Assembly (NCBI RefSeq): GCF_003752025.1 | Contig: NZ_RJKR01000013.1 | Coordinates: forward strand, 62,001-126,000 | Origin: Curtobacterium sp. PhB115 | Lineage (GTDB): Bacteria; Actinomycetota; Actinomycetes; Actinomycetales; Microbacteriaceae | DNA: 64,000 bases | Direction: 5' to 3' | In this document: positions 34,583 to 42,491 of the stretch, one piece after another | How the letters are laid out: every line of letters begins with the position of its first letter | How positions within the stretch are numbered: position 1 is the stretch's first letter | The notes under the pieces: generated by a model | What the model saw: the letters and a program-made list of their open reading frames with translations, nothing else | Databases searched by the model: none | What the model was told of the DNA's origin: nothing | Program-made: the position numbers and the translations under genes

Positions 34583-35373
34583 GCGTTGCAACGTTCGAGG
34601 CAATGGGCACCGTCGTCAGTGTCCGCGGCGCATCACCTCACGCCGTATCCGCGGTGCGCGCCGTTTTCGCCGACTACGACCGCCGCTACAGTCTCTACAA
34701 CCCGTTGTCGGAGTTGAGCCGCGTCGCCGACGGGTCGCTTCGGCTTGCCGACACGACGCCAGAGCTTCGGGAGGTCTATGCCCTCGCGCTGGAATGGCGT
34801 GACCGAACCGGTGGTACCTTCACCCCGCACCGTCCCGACGGCGTCATCGACCTTTCCGGCGTCGTCAAGGCGCTCGCTATCCGGGACGCCGGCGTGGTCC
34901 TCGATCAGGGGACCGAGGATTGGATGATCAACGCCGGCGGGGACATCCTCGTCCGCGGTCGCTTCCGTCCCGACGTGCCTTGGAGCGTCGGCGTTGTCAA
35001 TCCCGCGCAGCGAGACACGGTGATCGGCGTTGTGCGCCTGCAGCCACCCAGACGAGCAGTGGCGACCTCCGGTACGGCGGAGCGGGGCGAACACATTTGG
35101 CGCCGGGCCGCACCAACATTTGTTCAAGCCACCGTCATCGCCGACGACATTGTCACCGCAGACGTCTTGGCGACCGCGGTAATCGCCGGTGACGAAGGTG
35201 ACCTTCGCCGGCTGACGAGCGAGGGCACTGTCGACGTGCTTGCGTTCGCCGCCGATGGGACAGTGTGGGCAACGCCAGCGGCGGCGGAGAGCATCGAAGT
35301 GAGGTCTGCGTCGTCGGGGTCTGCATCAGGCGTCGACGACGACCTGATCGTCGACGTCGAGCACGTGCGGTGA
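34579..35373 (+). CDS. apbE: FAD:protein FMN transferase (ApbE)
   Basis: The 264-residue enzyme has the ApbE pattern: TFEAMGTVVSVRG, FADYDRRYSLYNPLSELSRVADG, IDLSGVVKALAIRDAG and WMINAGGDILVRG. It transfers FMN from FAD to the Thr of SGAT-type motifs, here presumably in the preceding gene product. It is somewhat short (E. coli ApbE is ~350 residues) and lacks an obvious signal peptide, so flavinylation may occur before export. Its 3' end overlaps the convergent BON-protein gene by 48 bp. Confidence 0.88.
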   Translation: MSVATFEAMGTVVSVRGASPHAVSAVRAVFADYDRRYSLYNPLSELSRVADGSLRLADTTPELREVYALALEWRDRTGGTFTPHRPDGVIDLSGVVKALAIRDAGVVLDQGTEDWMINAGGDILVRGRFRPDVPWSVGVVNPAQRDTVIGVVRLQPPRRAVATSGTAERGEHIWRRAAPTFVQATVIADDIVTADVLATAVIAGDEGDLRRLTSEGTVDVLAFAADGTVWATPAAAESIEVRSASSGSASGVDDDLIVDVEHVR

Positions 35374-35994
35374 TCGCCACGCGGCGATTTCCGCTTGCCG
35401 TCGTTCCGCCCACGTGCGGGCCCGCCCGGTGAGCGTCACGGTGGTGCCGTGGACCGTCGCTGCAATCCGGTCGGCGTCGAGTTCGGCGTTCCGGACGAAC
35501 GCCTGCCGAATGCGTTCTTCGGTATCGGGGGCGCTCGGCCGTGGTGTCAGCTCCAACCGGTCGAGTACGAACTGGACGTCGCCGACCCGCTCCGCGTCGC
35601 GGACGGCTGCGACTTTCTGGAAGTACCAGTGGGCCGACCCGGTCAATGTGACGATCCGGTCCCGCACCTGCACATCAACCGTGTCGGACGGCACGGATGC
35701 GTCAGCGTCGAGCGCTGCCCGCACTGCCGAGGCGATGTCGGCGTCGGTGCGTCGACTCGGCCCACGGATGTCGAGTTCTTCGGCAAGGCCGCGAACCCCG
35801 GTCACCCGGAGCGCGGCTTTCCCGGCCTGCATTCGTTCGGTGTGACTGCCCACCTGGCCGGTCAACGTAACGATGCCGTTCTCGACGGCGACGCCGATGC
35901 TGGCTGCATCGATTCCCGGCGTCCAGGCAAGCTCATCCTCGACGTCGGCTCGTACGTCGCTGTCGTTACGGGAGTGCACGCTGCGGTCTGTCAT
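35326..35994 (-). CDS. three-BON-domain protein
   Basis: The 222-residue product contains three BON domains (about 12-75, 82-145, 150-220), each with an amphipathic helix then GIxVxVENGIVTLTGQV-type strands (VAVENGIVTLTGQVGSHTER, VQVRDRIVTLTGSAHWYFQK, ATVHGTTVTLTGRARTWAER). BON domains often bind phospholipid or surfaces and occur in osmotic-stress proteins such as OsmY. No signal peptide is seen. Start and stop overlap neighbouring genes. It is cotranscribed with the single-BON gene upstream. Confidence 0.87.
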   Translation of the reverse strand: MTDRSVHSRNDSDVRADVEDELAWTPGIDAASIGVAVENGIVTLTGQVGSHTERMQAGKAALRVTGVRGLAEELDIRGPSRRTDADIASAVRAALDADASVPSDTVDVQVRDRIVTLTGSAHWYFQKVAAVRDAERVGDVQFVLDRLELTPRPSAPDTEERIRQAFVRNAELDADRIAATVHGTTVTLTGRARTWAERRQAEIAAWRSPHVLDVDDQVVVDA

Positions 35995-36290
35995 ACCGGC
36001 AACGATGCAGCGATTGATGCTGAGGCGGGAGAGCCCAACGTCCCGCGGTGCGCAACAGCAGCGACGTGGATCCGGTCGATGAGACACAGGGTGGGGAGCG
36101 CCTGTTGCGCTGTTTGCAGTGCCCGCTCGTGGCACCGAGTCGAGGGGACGGTTCCGGTGATGACTTTGCGGTTGCCGCCGATGTCAATCTCCACATCGAG
36201 GCGTGCGTTCCGGAGGAGGGGGTCGGCTCGCCACACATCTGTGATCGTTTCGCGGACGGATCGTGAACCAGCGGCGGTGAGTGTGTCCAT
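35991..36290 (-). CDS. single BON-domain protein
   Basis: A 99-residue protein with one BON-like domain: SVRETITDVWRADPLLRNARLDVEIDIGGNRKVITGTVPSTRCHERALQTAQQALP (about 10-65). MDTLTAAG was chosen as the start, because the longer in-frame reading is arginine/proline-rich and lies in the promoter region. The stop overlaps the three-BON gene by 4 bp. The DevR-like box at 36340 lies 50 bp upstream. Confidence 0.75.
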   Translation of the reverse strand: MDTLTAAGSRSVRETITDVWRADPLLRNARLDVEIDIGGNRKVITGTVPSTRCHERALQTAQQALPTLCLIDRIHVAAVAHRGTLGSPASASIAASLPV

Positions 36291-36339
36291 GCGACGAGTG
36301 TCGGTGGCGGAGCGCGTGTTCCGAAGGGGCGGAAGTCCC

Positions 36340-36354
36340 GGGACCTTCGGCTCT
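36340..36354. promoter_or_regulatory. DevR/DosR-like box between divergent BON and USP genes
   Basis: GGGACCTTCGGCTCT, preceded by an overlapping GTCCCGGGAC palindrome (36335-36344), lies 50 bp from the BON start and 80 bp from the USP start. Confidence 0.6.
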
Positions 36355-36434
36355 CGAGGCGGTACCGGTCCTGGCATACCGTCCCGGGAGGCGGGACGGA
36401 TGGCGTCCTGACGGATCAACCGGAGGAACGAGTC

Positions 36435-37295
36435 ATGCACGAGCATGTCGAACGGATCACGATCGGGCTCGACGACACCGACGCGAGCTGGACAGCGCTT
36501 CGCTGGGTTGCGGAGCGGGCTGCACGGCATTCGTGCCGGGTACGGATCGTCCGCGCGGTGGACCCGTTGGAGCCGGAGGAAGGTTGGACGCAGCATCGTC
36601 TTGGCGCGGGCCGTTCACTGGTGCTGCAGTCCGCGCCCGGCACCGAGGTGGAACTTGCCGCGCCGCCGCAACCAATCGTTGACGCGCTCGTGGATTTGGC
36701 GCAGGCGGATGGTCTGCTCGTCGTGGGCAGTCACCGTCGTCGTCGTTTGCGGTCGGCTCTGACCGGGTTGCTGCCGGACCGGATCGCCGGCACATCCCAC
36801 GTCCCAACGGTGATCGTCCCGGACGACTGGCCAAGCGGGCAGCTTGACGCCGACGTCGTACTCGCAGTGGATGCCGACACTGCGCCGGAGGTCATCGACT
36901 TCGCCGCAGCTGAAGCGGGACGGCACGGAGCGGTGCTCCGAGTGGTGCACACCTGGCATGAGCCGGCCCCGATCGGGCCGCCGGTGGTCGTTGGCGCCGA
37001 CGACTACCCCGCCGTGTACCGGGAGACCGCCGGACATGTGCTGGCGGACGCGGTGCAACGCATCACCACGTCGGCACCCGAGCTGCAGGTACGGACGGAA
37101 CTGCTCATGGGTGCGGCTGGGAGCGGCGTCGCGGAAGCCGCAGAGCATCACGGGCTCGTGGTGGTTGGTCGCCGGCACCGTTCCGTGTTCGGTGGTGAGA
37201 TGCTTGGCTCCGTCGCCCAGGACGTGATGGCCGAATCCAGCACTGCGCTCTGCGTCGTGCCCCTCCAGCGCCGGGATCGGACGTCGCAGCTGTGA
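36435..37295 (+). CDS. tandem-domain universal stress protein
   Basis: A 286-residue two-domain UspA protein: RITIGLDDTDASWTALRWVAERAARHSCRVRIVRAVDP opens domain 1, DADVVLAVDADTAPEVIDFAAAEAGRHGAVLRVVHTWHEP opens domain 2, and the end is LVVVGRRHRSVFGGEMLGSVAQDVMAESSTALCVVP. GGAGGAA stands 7 nt before the ATG. It is divergent from the BON operon across a shared DevR-like box and converges on the 37299 gene with a 3-bp gap. Confidence 0.9.
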   Translation: MHEHVERITIGLDDTDASWTALRWVAERAARHSCRVRIVRAVDPLEPEEGWTQHRLGAGRSLVLQSAPGTEVELAAPPQPIVDALVDLAQADGLLVVGSHRRRRLRSALTGLLPDRIAGTSHVPTVIVPDDWPSGQLDADVVLAVDADTAPEVIDFAAAEAGRHGAVLRVVHTWHEPAPIGPPVVVGADDYPAVYRETAGHVLADAVQRITTSAPELQVRTELLMGAAGSGVAEAAEHHGLVVVGRRHRSVFGGEMLGSVAQDVMAESSTALCVVPLQRRDRTSQL

Positions 37296-37298
37296 ACC

Positions 37299-37757
37299 TC
37301 AGTCGACTGTGAGTCGGTCGACAACGAAGTGCACGCCTGGGCACCGAGCCGCCGCTGCATGCGCCGCTCGCCGTTCCGCTTCACTGCTGATCGTTCCGGC
37401 GATGGTCACGACGTGGTCGAGGGTTCGCACGTCTACAGAATCAGCTTCCGGCACGGCCACGGCGATCGCTTCCACTACTCGTGCGCGCACTGTTGCGTCT
37501 GACTCTTGCGGATCGCAGTCGTAGCCGCGGACGACGATCCGGTTCTCGATCGCCGTCATTGGAGCGCACTGCTCCACTAGCCCGACGGCGGTCGCCCGGT
37601 CACTGTGACAGCCGACGTCCCCGGTCAGAACGATGTGTCCGCCCTGCAACATTGCATGAAGTGTGCTCGCGTCGAGGGAGCGCTCTGCATCCCAGGCGTG
37701 GCGGATCCGGTCATCGACGGTGCACGGTGCGATGTGGCGGGAAGCTTCGATGTCCAT
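37299..37757 (-). CDS. two-BON-domain protein
   Basis: A 152-residue protein with two BON domains (HAWDAERSLDASTLHAMLQGGHIVLTGDVGCHSDRATAVGLV and ARVVEAIAVAVPEADSVDVRTLDHVVTIAGTISSEAERRAAHAAA). MDIEASRHIA was taken as the start because the longer reading lies inside the 3' end of the upstream membrane-protein gene. A box matching the island motif (37792-37806) lies 35 bp before this ATG, inside that upstream gene, so it likely has its own promoter. Confidence 0.82.
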   Translation of the reverse strand: MDIEASRHIAPCTVDDRIRHAWDAERSLDASTLHAMLQGGHIVLTGDVGCHSDRATAVGLVEQCAPMTAIENRIVVRGYDCDPQESDATVRARVVEAIAVAVPEADSVDVRTLDHVVTIAGTISSEAERRAAHAAAARCPGVHFVVDRLTVD

Positions 37758-38892
37758 GCAGCCATCGTCGGGGTCGCCATCGCCAGCGCAGAGTGCCCAA
37801 GGTCCCGCGGCTTGAGGAACGGGCGGGACGCCGTCGCGTGGCGATGAGCACCATGGGAGTTGCGACCACTGCCGCGGCCAGGGGCAGCCAGTACTCGACG
37901 ATGCGCCAACCGAGCACGCCGACGAGTGCCACTGCCGTTGGCGCCCCGGCGAGGTGCAGGGACGCAATGGCCGCGCCTTCAACGACACCGATCGCGCCAG
38001 GGGTGACCGGAATCGTCGCGAGGATGTTCACGAGCCCGTACGTCAGCAACGAGACCTGCCACGGAACATGGGCCCCCGCGGCGGACACCATGAGGACGAA
38101 CGCGGTGAAGTCCGCTGTCCAGTTCAGCAGGACCCAGCCGAGCAGCGCGCCTGCCAGCGGCGGCGACCGTAACCGGCCCAGCCCGGTCCCGAGCGCGTCG
38201 ACGTACTCCGCGACAGTGCGGTCCGTTGGCCGGTGCAGTACCCGTCGCACTGGTCGGGTCCATCGAACTGCGGCATCTCGAACCTTCTCCGGCTTTCGCA
38301 GCAGCAGCCAAACTCCGATGATGCTGGCGAGCACGAGCAGCACCACCATCGTCGCTGCTCCGTCCACGATCGGTGAACCAGCTGAACCGGCAGTCAACGC
38401 GAGGCCGAGCAGGAAGATCGCGGACAGGACCAGGTTCGACGCGACCACTCCTGTAGTTGCCGCGGACGCTGCAGCGGACGAGGTCACTCCAAGCCGTTGC
38501 AGCAGCGTGATGCGAACCCCAGCGGACGTCGCCGCACCGCCTGGCATGATGCTGCGGACACCCTGCGCCATGAGGTCAACTCCGAGCACGTGCCGGAACG
38601 GTGGCCCGGCGGGATGGAGCAGGATCTGGGTGGCGCGAGACGCCGCGGTCAGCGAGACCGCTTCGGCGAGGCTGGCGGCTCCCGCCGCAATCAACGCCGT
38701 CGACCCGAGCGCGCGAACGACGACAATGGCCTCTTGGACGTGCGGCAGTGCGATGACAAAGGCGGTGCCGATAAGGATCGGTGTGAGCGCGAGGAGGATC
38801 CACCGAAGCCGAGACCGTGACGGGGTGGCCAGGGTCTGCGCGTGTGCACCGCGTTGCCACCCCGTAACGTCGGTGTCTTCGTCGTCGGTCAC
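37711..38892 (-). CDS. UPF0104 / lysylphosphatidylglycerol synthase-like membrane protein
   Basis: The 393-residue polytopic protein has eight or so membrane helices and the UPF0104 (AglD/YbhN/MprF flippase-domain) pattern: GSTALIAAGAASLAEAVSLTAASRATQILL, LGVDLMAQGVRSIMPGGAATSAGVRITLLQRLGV, and IPVTPGAIGVVEGAAIASLHLAGAPTAVALVGVLGWRIVEYWLPL. The PGGxGxxE-like segments define the family, which moves or modifies lipid-linked substrates. GTG at 38892 overlaps the upstream stop by 4 bp. The soluble MprF synthase domain is absent. Confidence 0.82.
   Translation of the reverse strand: MTDDEDTDVTGWQRGAHAQTLATPSRSRLRWILLALTPILIGTAFVIALPHVQEAIVVVRALGSTALIAAGAASLAEAVSLTAASRATQILLHPAGPPFRHVLGVDLMAQGVRSIMPGGAATSAGVRITLLQRLGVTSSAAASAATTGVVASNLVLSAIFLLGLALTAGSAGSPIVDGAATMVVLLVLASIIGVWLLLRKPEKVRDAAVRWTRPVRRVLHRPTDRTVAEYVDALGTGLGRLRSPPLAGALLGWVLLNWTADFTAFVLMVSAAGAHVPWQVSLLTYGLVNILATIPVTPGAIGVVEGAAIASLHLAGAPTAVALVGVLGWRIVEYWLPLAAAVVATPMVLIATRRRPARSSSRGTLGTLRWRWRPRRWLHGHRSFPPHRTVHRR
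37792..37806. promoter_or_regulatory. DevR/DosR-like box upstream of a BON-protein gene
   Basis: The minus-strand reading is GGGACCTTGGGCACT. It sits 35 bp from the ATG at 37757 and overlaps the 3' coding part of the UPF0104 gene. Confidence 0.55.
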
Positions 38893-39371
38893 GGAGCCAT
38901 CTGGTCGAACAGCCGTCCCGTGATCGAAGAGGGTTCCAGGACCACGGTGGCCCGTTTCGGTGTTGGGAGCATCGAGCGAAGCCGCTGCGCGGTGACATGC
39001 CGGGTGTCCGGGAGGTGCGCTGAGCCTTTCGCAACCACGCTCCACGCTGTCCAACCGTCGTGCTCGTCCACTTCCATCACGATCTCCCGACCGGCGTGCA
39101 CTGCTTCGAGGACGACCGTGCTGGAGGTAGCGAAGACCAGTCGCCGTTCCTCGGCGACGTAGTTGACAGGAATGATCTCGAGGGAGTCTTCCGTGCGGAA
39201 CGCCACCCGTGCGGTGCGGGAGCGGTGCAGGCGCTCCCAGCATTGGTCGGGGTCGAGCCGGACGATGAGCTCGTCCACCGGCGCGTCCGTTGCCGGTGCG
39301 CCGAGCGGGTTCGCCGGTTCATCGCGGGTGGGTACCGGATCCGGGGTGCTATCCGGTGTGACACCGTTCAT
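38889..39371 (-). CDS. pyridoxamine 5'-phosphate oxidase-like flavin-binding protein
   Basis: A 160-residue split-barrel protein: an acidic/proline N-terminal extension (~1-35), then ELIVRLDPDQCWERLHRSRTARVAFRTEDSLEIIPVNYVAEERRLVFATSSTVVLEAVHAGREIVMEVDEHDGWTAWSVVAKGSAHLPD. The pattern CWxxL...RVAF...IIPVNY...GxA matches actinobacterial PNPOx-fold proteins that bind F420 or flavin. It overlaps both neighbours and is the third gene from an alcohol dehydrogenase in one operon. Confidence 0.82.
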   Translation of the reverse strand: MNGVTPDSTPDPVPTRDEPANPLGAPATDAPVDELIVRLDPDQCWERLHRSRTARVAFRTEDSLEIIPVNYVAEERRLVFATSSTVVLEAVHAGREIVMEVDEHDGWTAWSVVAKGSAHLPDTRHVTAQRLRSMLPTPKRATVVLEPSSITGRLFDQMAP

Positions 39372-39760
39372 GCCGCCATCACCGCCCGTGCTGCCCCTTG
39401 GTGTGCGTCTCGCGCGAACACGATCCCGCCCACCTCGACGACGTCAAGGACGGTTCGGCGCAGCGGGACGCCGAGACCAACACCCGACACGACGGTGATG
39501 GGGCCGGTGCGGACGACCGCGATGACGTTCCATCCGCCCTCGGCTCCCTGGCCACCGATCTCGAGCAGTGCCCGCTCCTGCTCACAGACGGTCGCGCCGA
39601 GATCGACGGTGATCCGTTGGCGTTCCCGGTCGATAGCGACAACGGTGACCGGGGAGAGCGTCCCGTGTGCAAGTCGGGCTGAAGGTGTCCGGGCAAGGAG
39701 CGACCAACACTCTGAGGAGTCGAGGGACCGGTCGGTGGTGCCGAACAGCACGGCGGTCAT
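39368..39760 (-). CDS. PNPOx-like small protein, divergent
   Basis: A 130-residue product with SSECWSLLARTPSARLAHGTLSPVTVVAIDRERQRITVDLGATVCEQERALLEIGGQGAEGGWNVIAVVRTGPITVV, which keeps the CWxLL...ARL start of the PNPOx-like neighbour but diverges later. It may be a half-barrel partner or an adjacent duplicate. Its ATG overlaps the dehydrogenase stop and its stop overlaps the next ATG, so stoichiometric co-translation with both is likely. Confidence 0.6.
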   Translation of the reverse strand: MTAVLFGTTDRSLDSSECWSLLARTPSARLAHGTLSPVTVVAIDRERQRITVDLGATVCEQERALLEIGGQGAEGGWNVIAVVRTGPITVVSGVGLGVPLRRTVLDVVEVGGIVFARDAHQGAARAVMAA

Positions 39761-40821
39761 CGTTCGATCCGTTCAGCGGGCTCAGTGACGAGTGGTTCAC
39801 GGTCGACGGCGGCCAGTTCGAAAACGATTCGTGCCGGCACCCGCCCGGCGAGCACGTCCGCCATGGAGTCGTTCACGTCCGCGAGGGGCCGTCGGACCGA
39901 CACGACGCGGGTGCGGCCAGCGGCGTGCAGCGCGAACACTTCGGCGAGGTCCTGCCGAGTGCCGACGATCGACCCGATGATCGAGATGCCTTTGAGGACA
40001 GTGTCGAAAATCGGAATCGACATTGTCCCGTCTGCGGGAAGCGCCACACACACCAGGCGTCCGCCGCGCTTGAGCGATGCGAAGGCCTGCTCGAATACCG
40101 TTGCGGAAGCGGCGAGAACGACGGCCACGTCGGCGCCGCCGAGCTCCTGCACCTGTGCAGCAGCGTCCCCTGACGAGGCGTCCACGGTGTGGTCCGCGCC
40201 GAGGTCGCGGGCGAGCTGCAGCTTTTCCGGCTCAACGTCCACACCGATCACCTGCGCGCCGAACACTCGTGCGTACTGGACGGCGAGGTGTCCGAGACCG
40301 CCGACACCGAAGACGGCTACCGTTTCCGCGGGCACGACATGCGCCACCTTCAGCGCCTTGTACGTTGTCACCCCGGCGCAGGTGAGCGGTGCGGCATCCC
40401 ACGGGTCGACGCCGGCGGGGACTGGTACGGCGAAGCGTGCGTCAGCGACTGCGAACTGGGCGAACGAGCCGTCGATGGAGTAGCCGGTGTTCTGCTGCTG
40501 CTCGCACAGTGTCTCCCGCCCGTCGATGCAGTAGCGGCACGCGCCACATGCATAGCCGAGCCAGGGGAGTGCGACGCGGTCGCCGATCTGACGGTCGGTG
40601 ACACCGTCGCCGACCGCTTCTATGATGCCGACGCCCTCGTGTCCGGGGATGAACGGCGGTGTGGGGCGGACGGGCCAGTCGCCGTGTGCGGCGTGGATGT
40701 CGGTGTGGCAGAGCCCCGACGCTTCGATGCGGACCAGCACCTGTCCGGGGGCCGGGTCCGGGAGCGGGCGGTCCTCGATGACGAGGGGCTGCCCGAGTGC
40801 GTGAACGACTGCTGCCTGCAT
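39757..40821 (-). CDS. zinc-dependent alcohol dehydrogenase (AdhP type)
   Basis: A 354-residue MDR enzyme: GLCHTDIHAAHGDW and GHEGVGIIEAVG give the catalytic zinc ligands (Cys, His-Glu), and GYACGACRYCIDGRETLC the structural zinc cysteines. FGVGGLGHLAVQYARVFGAQVIGVDVE is the NAD-binding Rossmann segment (Asp suggests NAD). It would interconvert primary alcohols and aldehydes, recycling NAD(H) when respiration is limited. GGAAAGG stands upstream of the ATG. A DevR-like box (40916) lies 95 bp upstream. Confidence 0.9.
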   Translation of the reverse strand: MQAAVVHALGQPLVIEDRPLPDPAPGQVLVRIEASGLCHTDIHAAHGDWPVRPTPPFIPGHEGVGIIEAVGDGVTDRQIGDRVALPWLGYACGACRYCIDGRETLCEQQQNTGYSIDGSFAQFAVADARFAVPVPAGVDPWDAAPLTCAGVTTYKALKVAHVVPAETVAVFGVGGLGHLAVQYARVFGAQVIGVDVEPEKLQLARDLGADHTVDASSGDAAAQVQELGGADVAVVLAASATVFEQAFASLKRGGRLVCVALPADGTMSIPIFDTVLKGISIIGSIVGTRQDLAEVFALHAAGRTRVVSVRRPLADVNDSMADVLAGRVPARIVFELAAVDREPLVTEPAERIER

Positions 40822-40909
40822 GGTCGGCCTTTCCGGTGTGGGCGGGAGGGGACGACGTGTCCTTCGCCTGACGGCGCCCGTACCGTCACGATGGCCGGGT
40901 CACGGCAGG

Positions 40910-41536
40910 TCAGGCAGGGTCGGAAGTCCCGTCGGTGAAGCGCCAGGCTGACACCATCGGCAGCATGGCCATCGCAAGCTCTGGAACGACCGGCGACTGA
41001 TCGGTGACGCAGGTCGGTGAGAGCCACACCACTCGATCCGTTCCCCCGTGAACCAAGCGGTCCCCACGAGCAATGTGCAGCACGCCGCCGGGGAGGAGCG
41101 TGGCGAGCACGCGGAGGTACCGGAAGGTGCCCGGGCCAACGGTCGTGGACAGTCCGAGGAGGACGGACTCGTCGGCGATCAACGCGGCGGCCAGGTGCAC
41201 GGTGGCAAGGTCGAGCGGAAAGTCACCGTCGACGACGAGCTCTGTACGGAGCCTGCGCGGTGGCGCTGGCTGGGCGGGGAACCCTGCTGCGTAGGCGGCG
41301 ATGTCGTGCAGTATTCGATCGCAGCGAGTCGGCAGATCCGGGGCCACGATGGGACTGGCGGCGGAGGCGCTGTCGGAGTTGGCGGTACCGGCGACCGCGA
41401 TCGTGCTGCATTCCGCGAGAAGCACCGCGCGCGCTGACGCTGACAGCGACGACCACGCACCACGTGACGAAGCACGCGCGTGCGTCCTCGACAGTGCTCG
41501 GATTGTGGTCGTAGCGGGGGTAAGCGTCGTTGTCAT
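40910..41536 (-). CDS. uncharacterised protein, paralogue of the 61230 gene product
   Basis: The 208-residue protein has a Thr/Ser/Ala-rich N-terminus, then LRTELVVDGDFPLDLATVHLAAALIADESVLLGLSTTVGPGTFRYLRVLATLLPGGVLHIARGDRLVHGGTDRVVWLSPTC. The region ~100-160 aligns by eye with the 61230 product (VAAAAHLAAAILAGNTVTF...PPPVLTYLGFLSAMLPDHVLTVTLV), so the two are distant paralogues of a family I do not recognise. GAGGGA lies upstream of the ATG, and a DevR-like box at 41598 lies 61 bp upstream. Confidence 0.65.
   Translation of the reverse strand: MTTTLTPATTTIRALSRTHARASSRGAWSSLSASARAVLLAECSTIAVAGTANSDSASAASPIVAPDLPTRCDRILHDIAAYAAGFPAQPAPPRRLRTELVVDGDFPLDLATVHLAAALIADESVLLGLSTTVGPGTFRYLRVLATLLPGGVLHIARGDRLVHGGTDRVVWLSPTCVTDQSPVVPELAMAMLPMVSAWRFTDGTSDPA
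40916..40930. promoter_or_regulatory. DevR/DosR-like box upstream of the alcohol dehydrogenase operon
   Basis: The minus-strand reading GGGACTTCCGACCCT lies 95 bp before the ATG at 40821, overlapping the end of the 40910 gene. Confidence 0.6.
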
Positions 41537-41597
41537 GGGTCGGGTCCCTCAAACGGTCAGCGGAGAACCATACTCACCGGGACAAGTTTCAGGCGGC

Positions 41598-41612
41598 AGG
41601 GCCAATGGTCCC
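41598..41612. promoter_or_regulatory. DevR/DosR-like box upstream of an uncharacterised gene
   Basis: The minus-strand reading is GGGACCATTGGCCCT, 61 bp before the ATG at 41536. It is one of the closest matches in the island. Confidence 0.6.
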
Positions 41613-41678
41613 GCTCCCGTTAGCACGTACGGGTGGCCGCCGCTTTGACCGGACAACAGCGCTGAGCAGCGAGCTGTC

Positions 41679-42491
41679 TCAGCGCCCGACATCCCGACGG
41701 TTGAAACCGACTACGGCGACAACGATCAGCGTGAGAGCCAGCCCGTAGAGCAGCGCGAGTCCGCCCCAATCGACGCCAGTTGCCAGCGGTCTGTGCTGAT
41801 AGGCCCACCCATATGGCGAGAGGGTACGGAGCCATTGGAGCGTCGCCGACTGTGACCCGAGCGCATTCAGGATGTAGGCGATCACGGCAACTCCTGCCCC
41901 CGCGGAAATGGCTGGGGTTCGTCTACCCAGGATCGCGCCGGCCGCGATCGCCGCCGCTGCCGAGATCAGGCCCAGCCCGAGGAACGCGGCGCTCACGGCG
42001 GTGACATTTGCGGCGCGGAGCTCGAGCTGCGCGGGATCGTTCAACGCCCATACGGCGGCGCCGCTGAGCGTGACGAGCCACACCAGCCGCACCGCAGTGG
42101 CGAGCGTTCCCTCAAGCACGACTCGGGTCCGCGACACCCCGTGGGCGAGGACCAGCACGAGCTCGCCGTCTTCTTCGGCGGATGCGGTCGTGCCGGTTCC
42201 CCACGCCGTCGCGGCGATGACGATGATCGCGAAGCCTGCCAACCCGTAGAACGTGGCCCCGGCGTAGCCGGCGCCGGTGGCAATGTCCGTGTAACCGATC
42301 GTCGCCACCAGCTGCTTCGGAAGTTCGGCGATGAGCCGCGCCATCTGCGAATTCGCACCGCCAATCGAAGGGTACAGCGGCAGGTACAAGCTGATCGCTG
42401 CAAGGATTCCCGCTGACCAGAGAACCGTGGAAATGCGCCCGTTGTTCATTGCGGCGCGAAAGAGAGGCAGGGTCGGTGTCCGTTCCGTCAT
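41679..42491 (-). CDS. ABC-2-type transporter permease
   Basis: A 270-residue protein with six membrane helices, starting PLFRAAMNNGRISTVLWSAGILAAISLYLPLYPSIG and ending near ALLYGLALTLIVVAVVGFNRRDV. An amphipathic GTTASAEEDGELVLVLAHGVSRTRVVLEGTLATAVRLVWLVTLS segment corresponds to the LLAxPVSRxR coupling-helix region of ABC-2 exporters. It overlaps the ATPase gene by 4 bp; together they form an exporter of unknown substrate. Confidence 0.87.
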   Translation of the reverse strand: MTERTPTLPLFRAAMNNGRISTVLWSAGILAAISLYLPLYPSIGGANSQMARLIAELPKQLVATIGYTDIATGAGYAGATFYGLAGFAIIVIAATAWGTGTTASAEEDGELVLVLAHGVSRTRVVLEGTLATAVRLVWLVTLSGAAVWALNDPAQLELRAANVTAVSAAFLGLGLISAAAAIAAGAILGRRTPAISAGAGVAVIAYILNALGSQSATLQWLRTLSPYGWAYQHRPLATGVDWGGLALLYGLALTLIVVAVVGFNRRDVGR

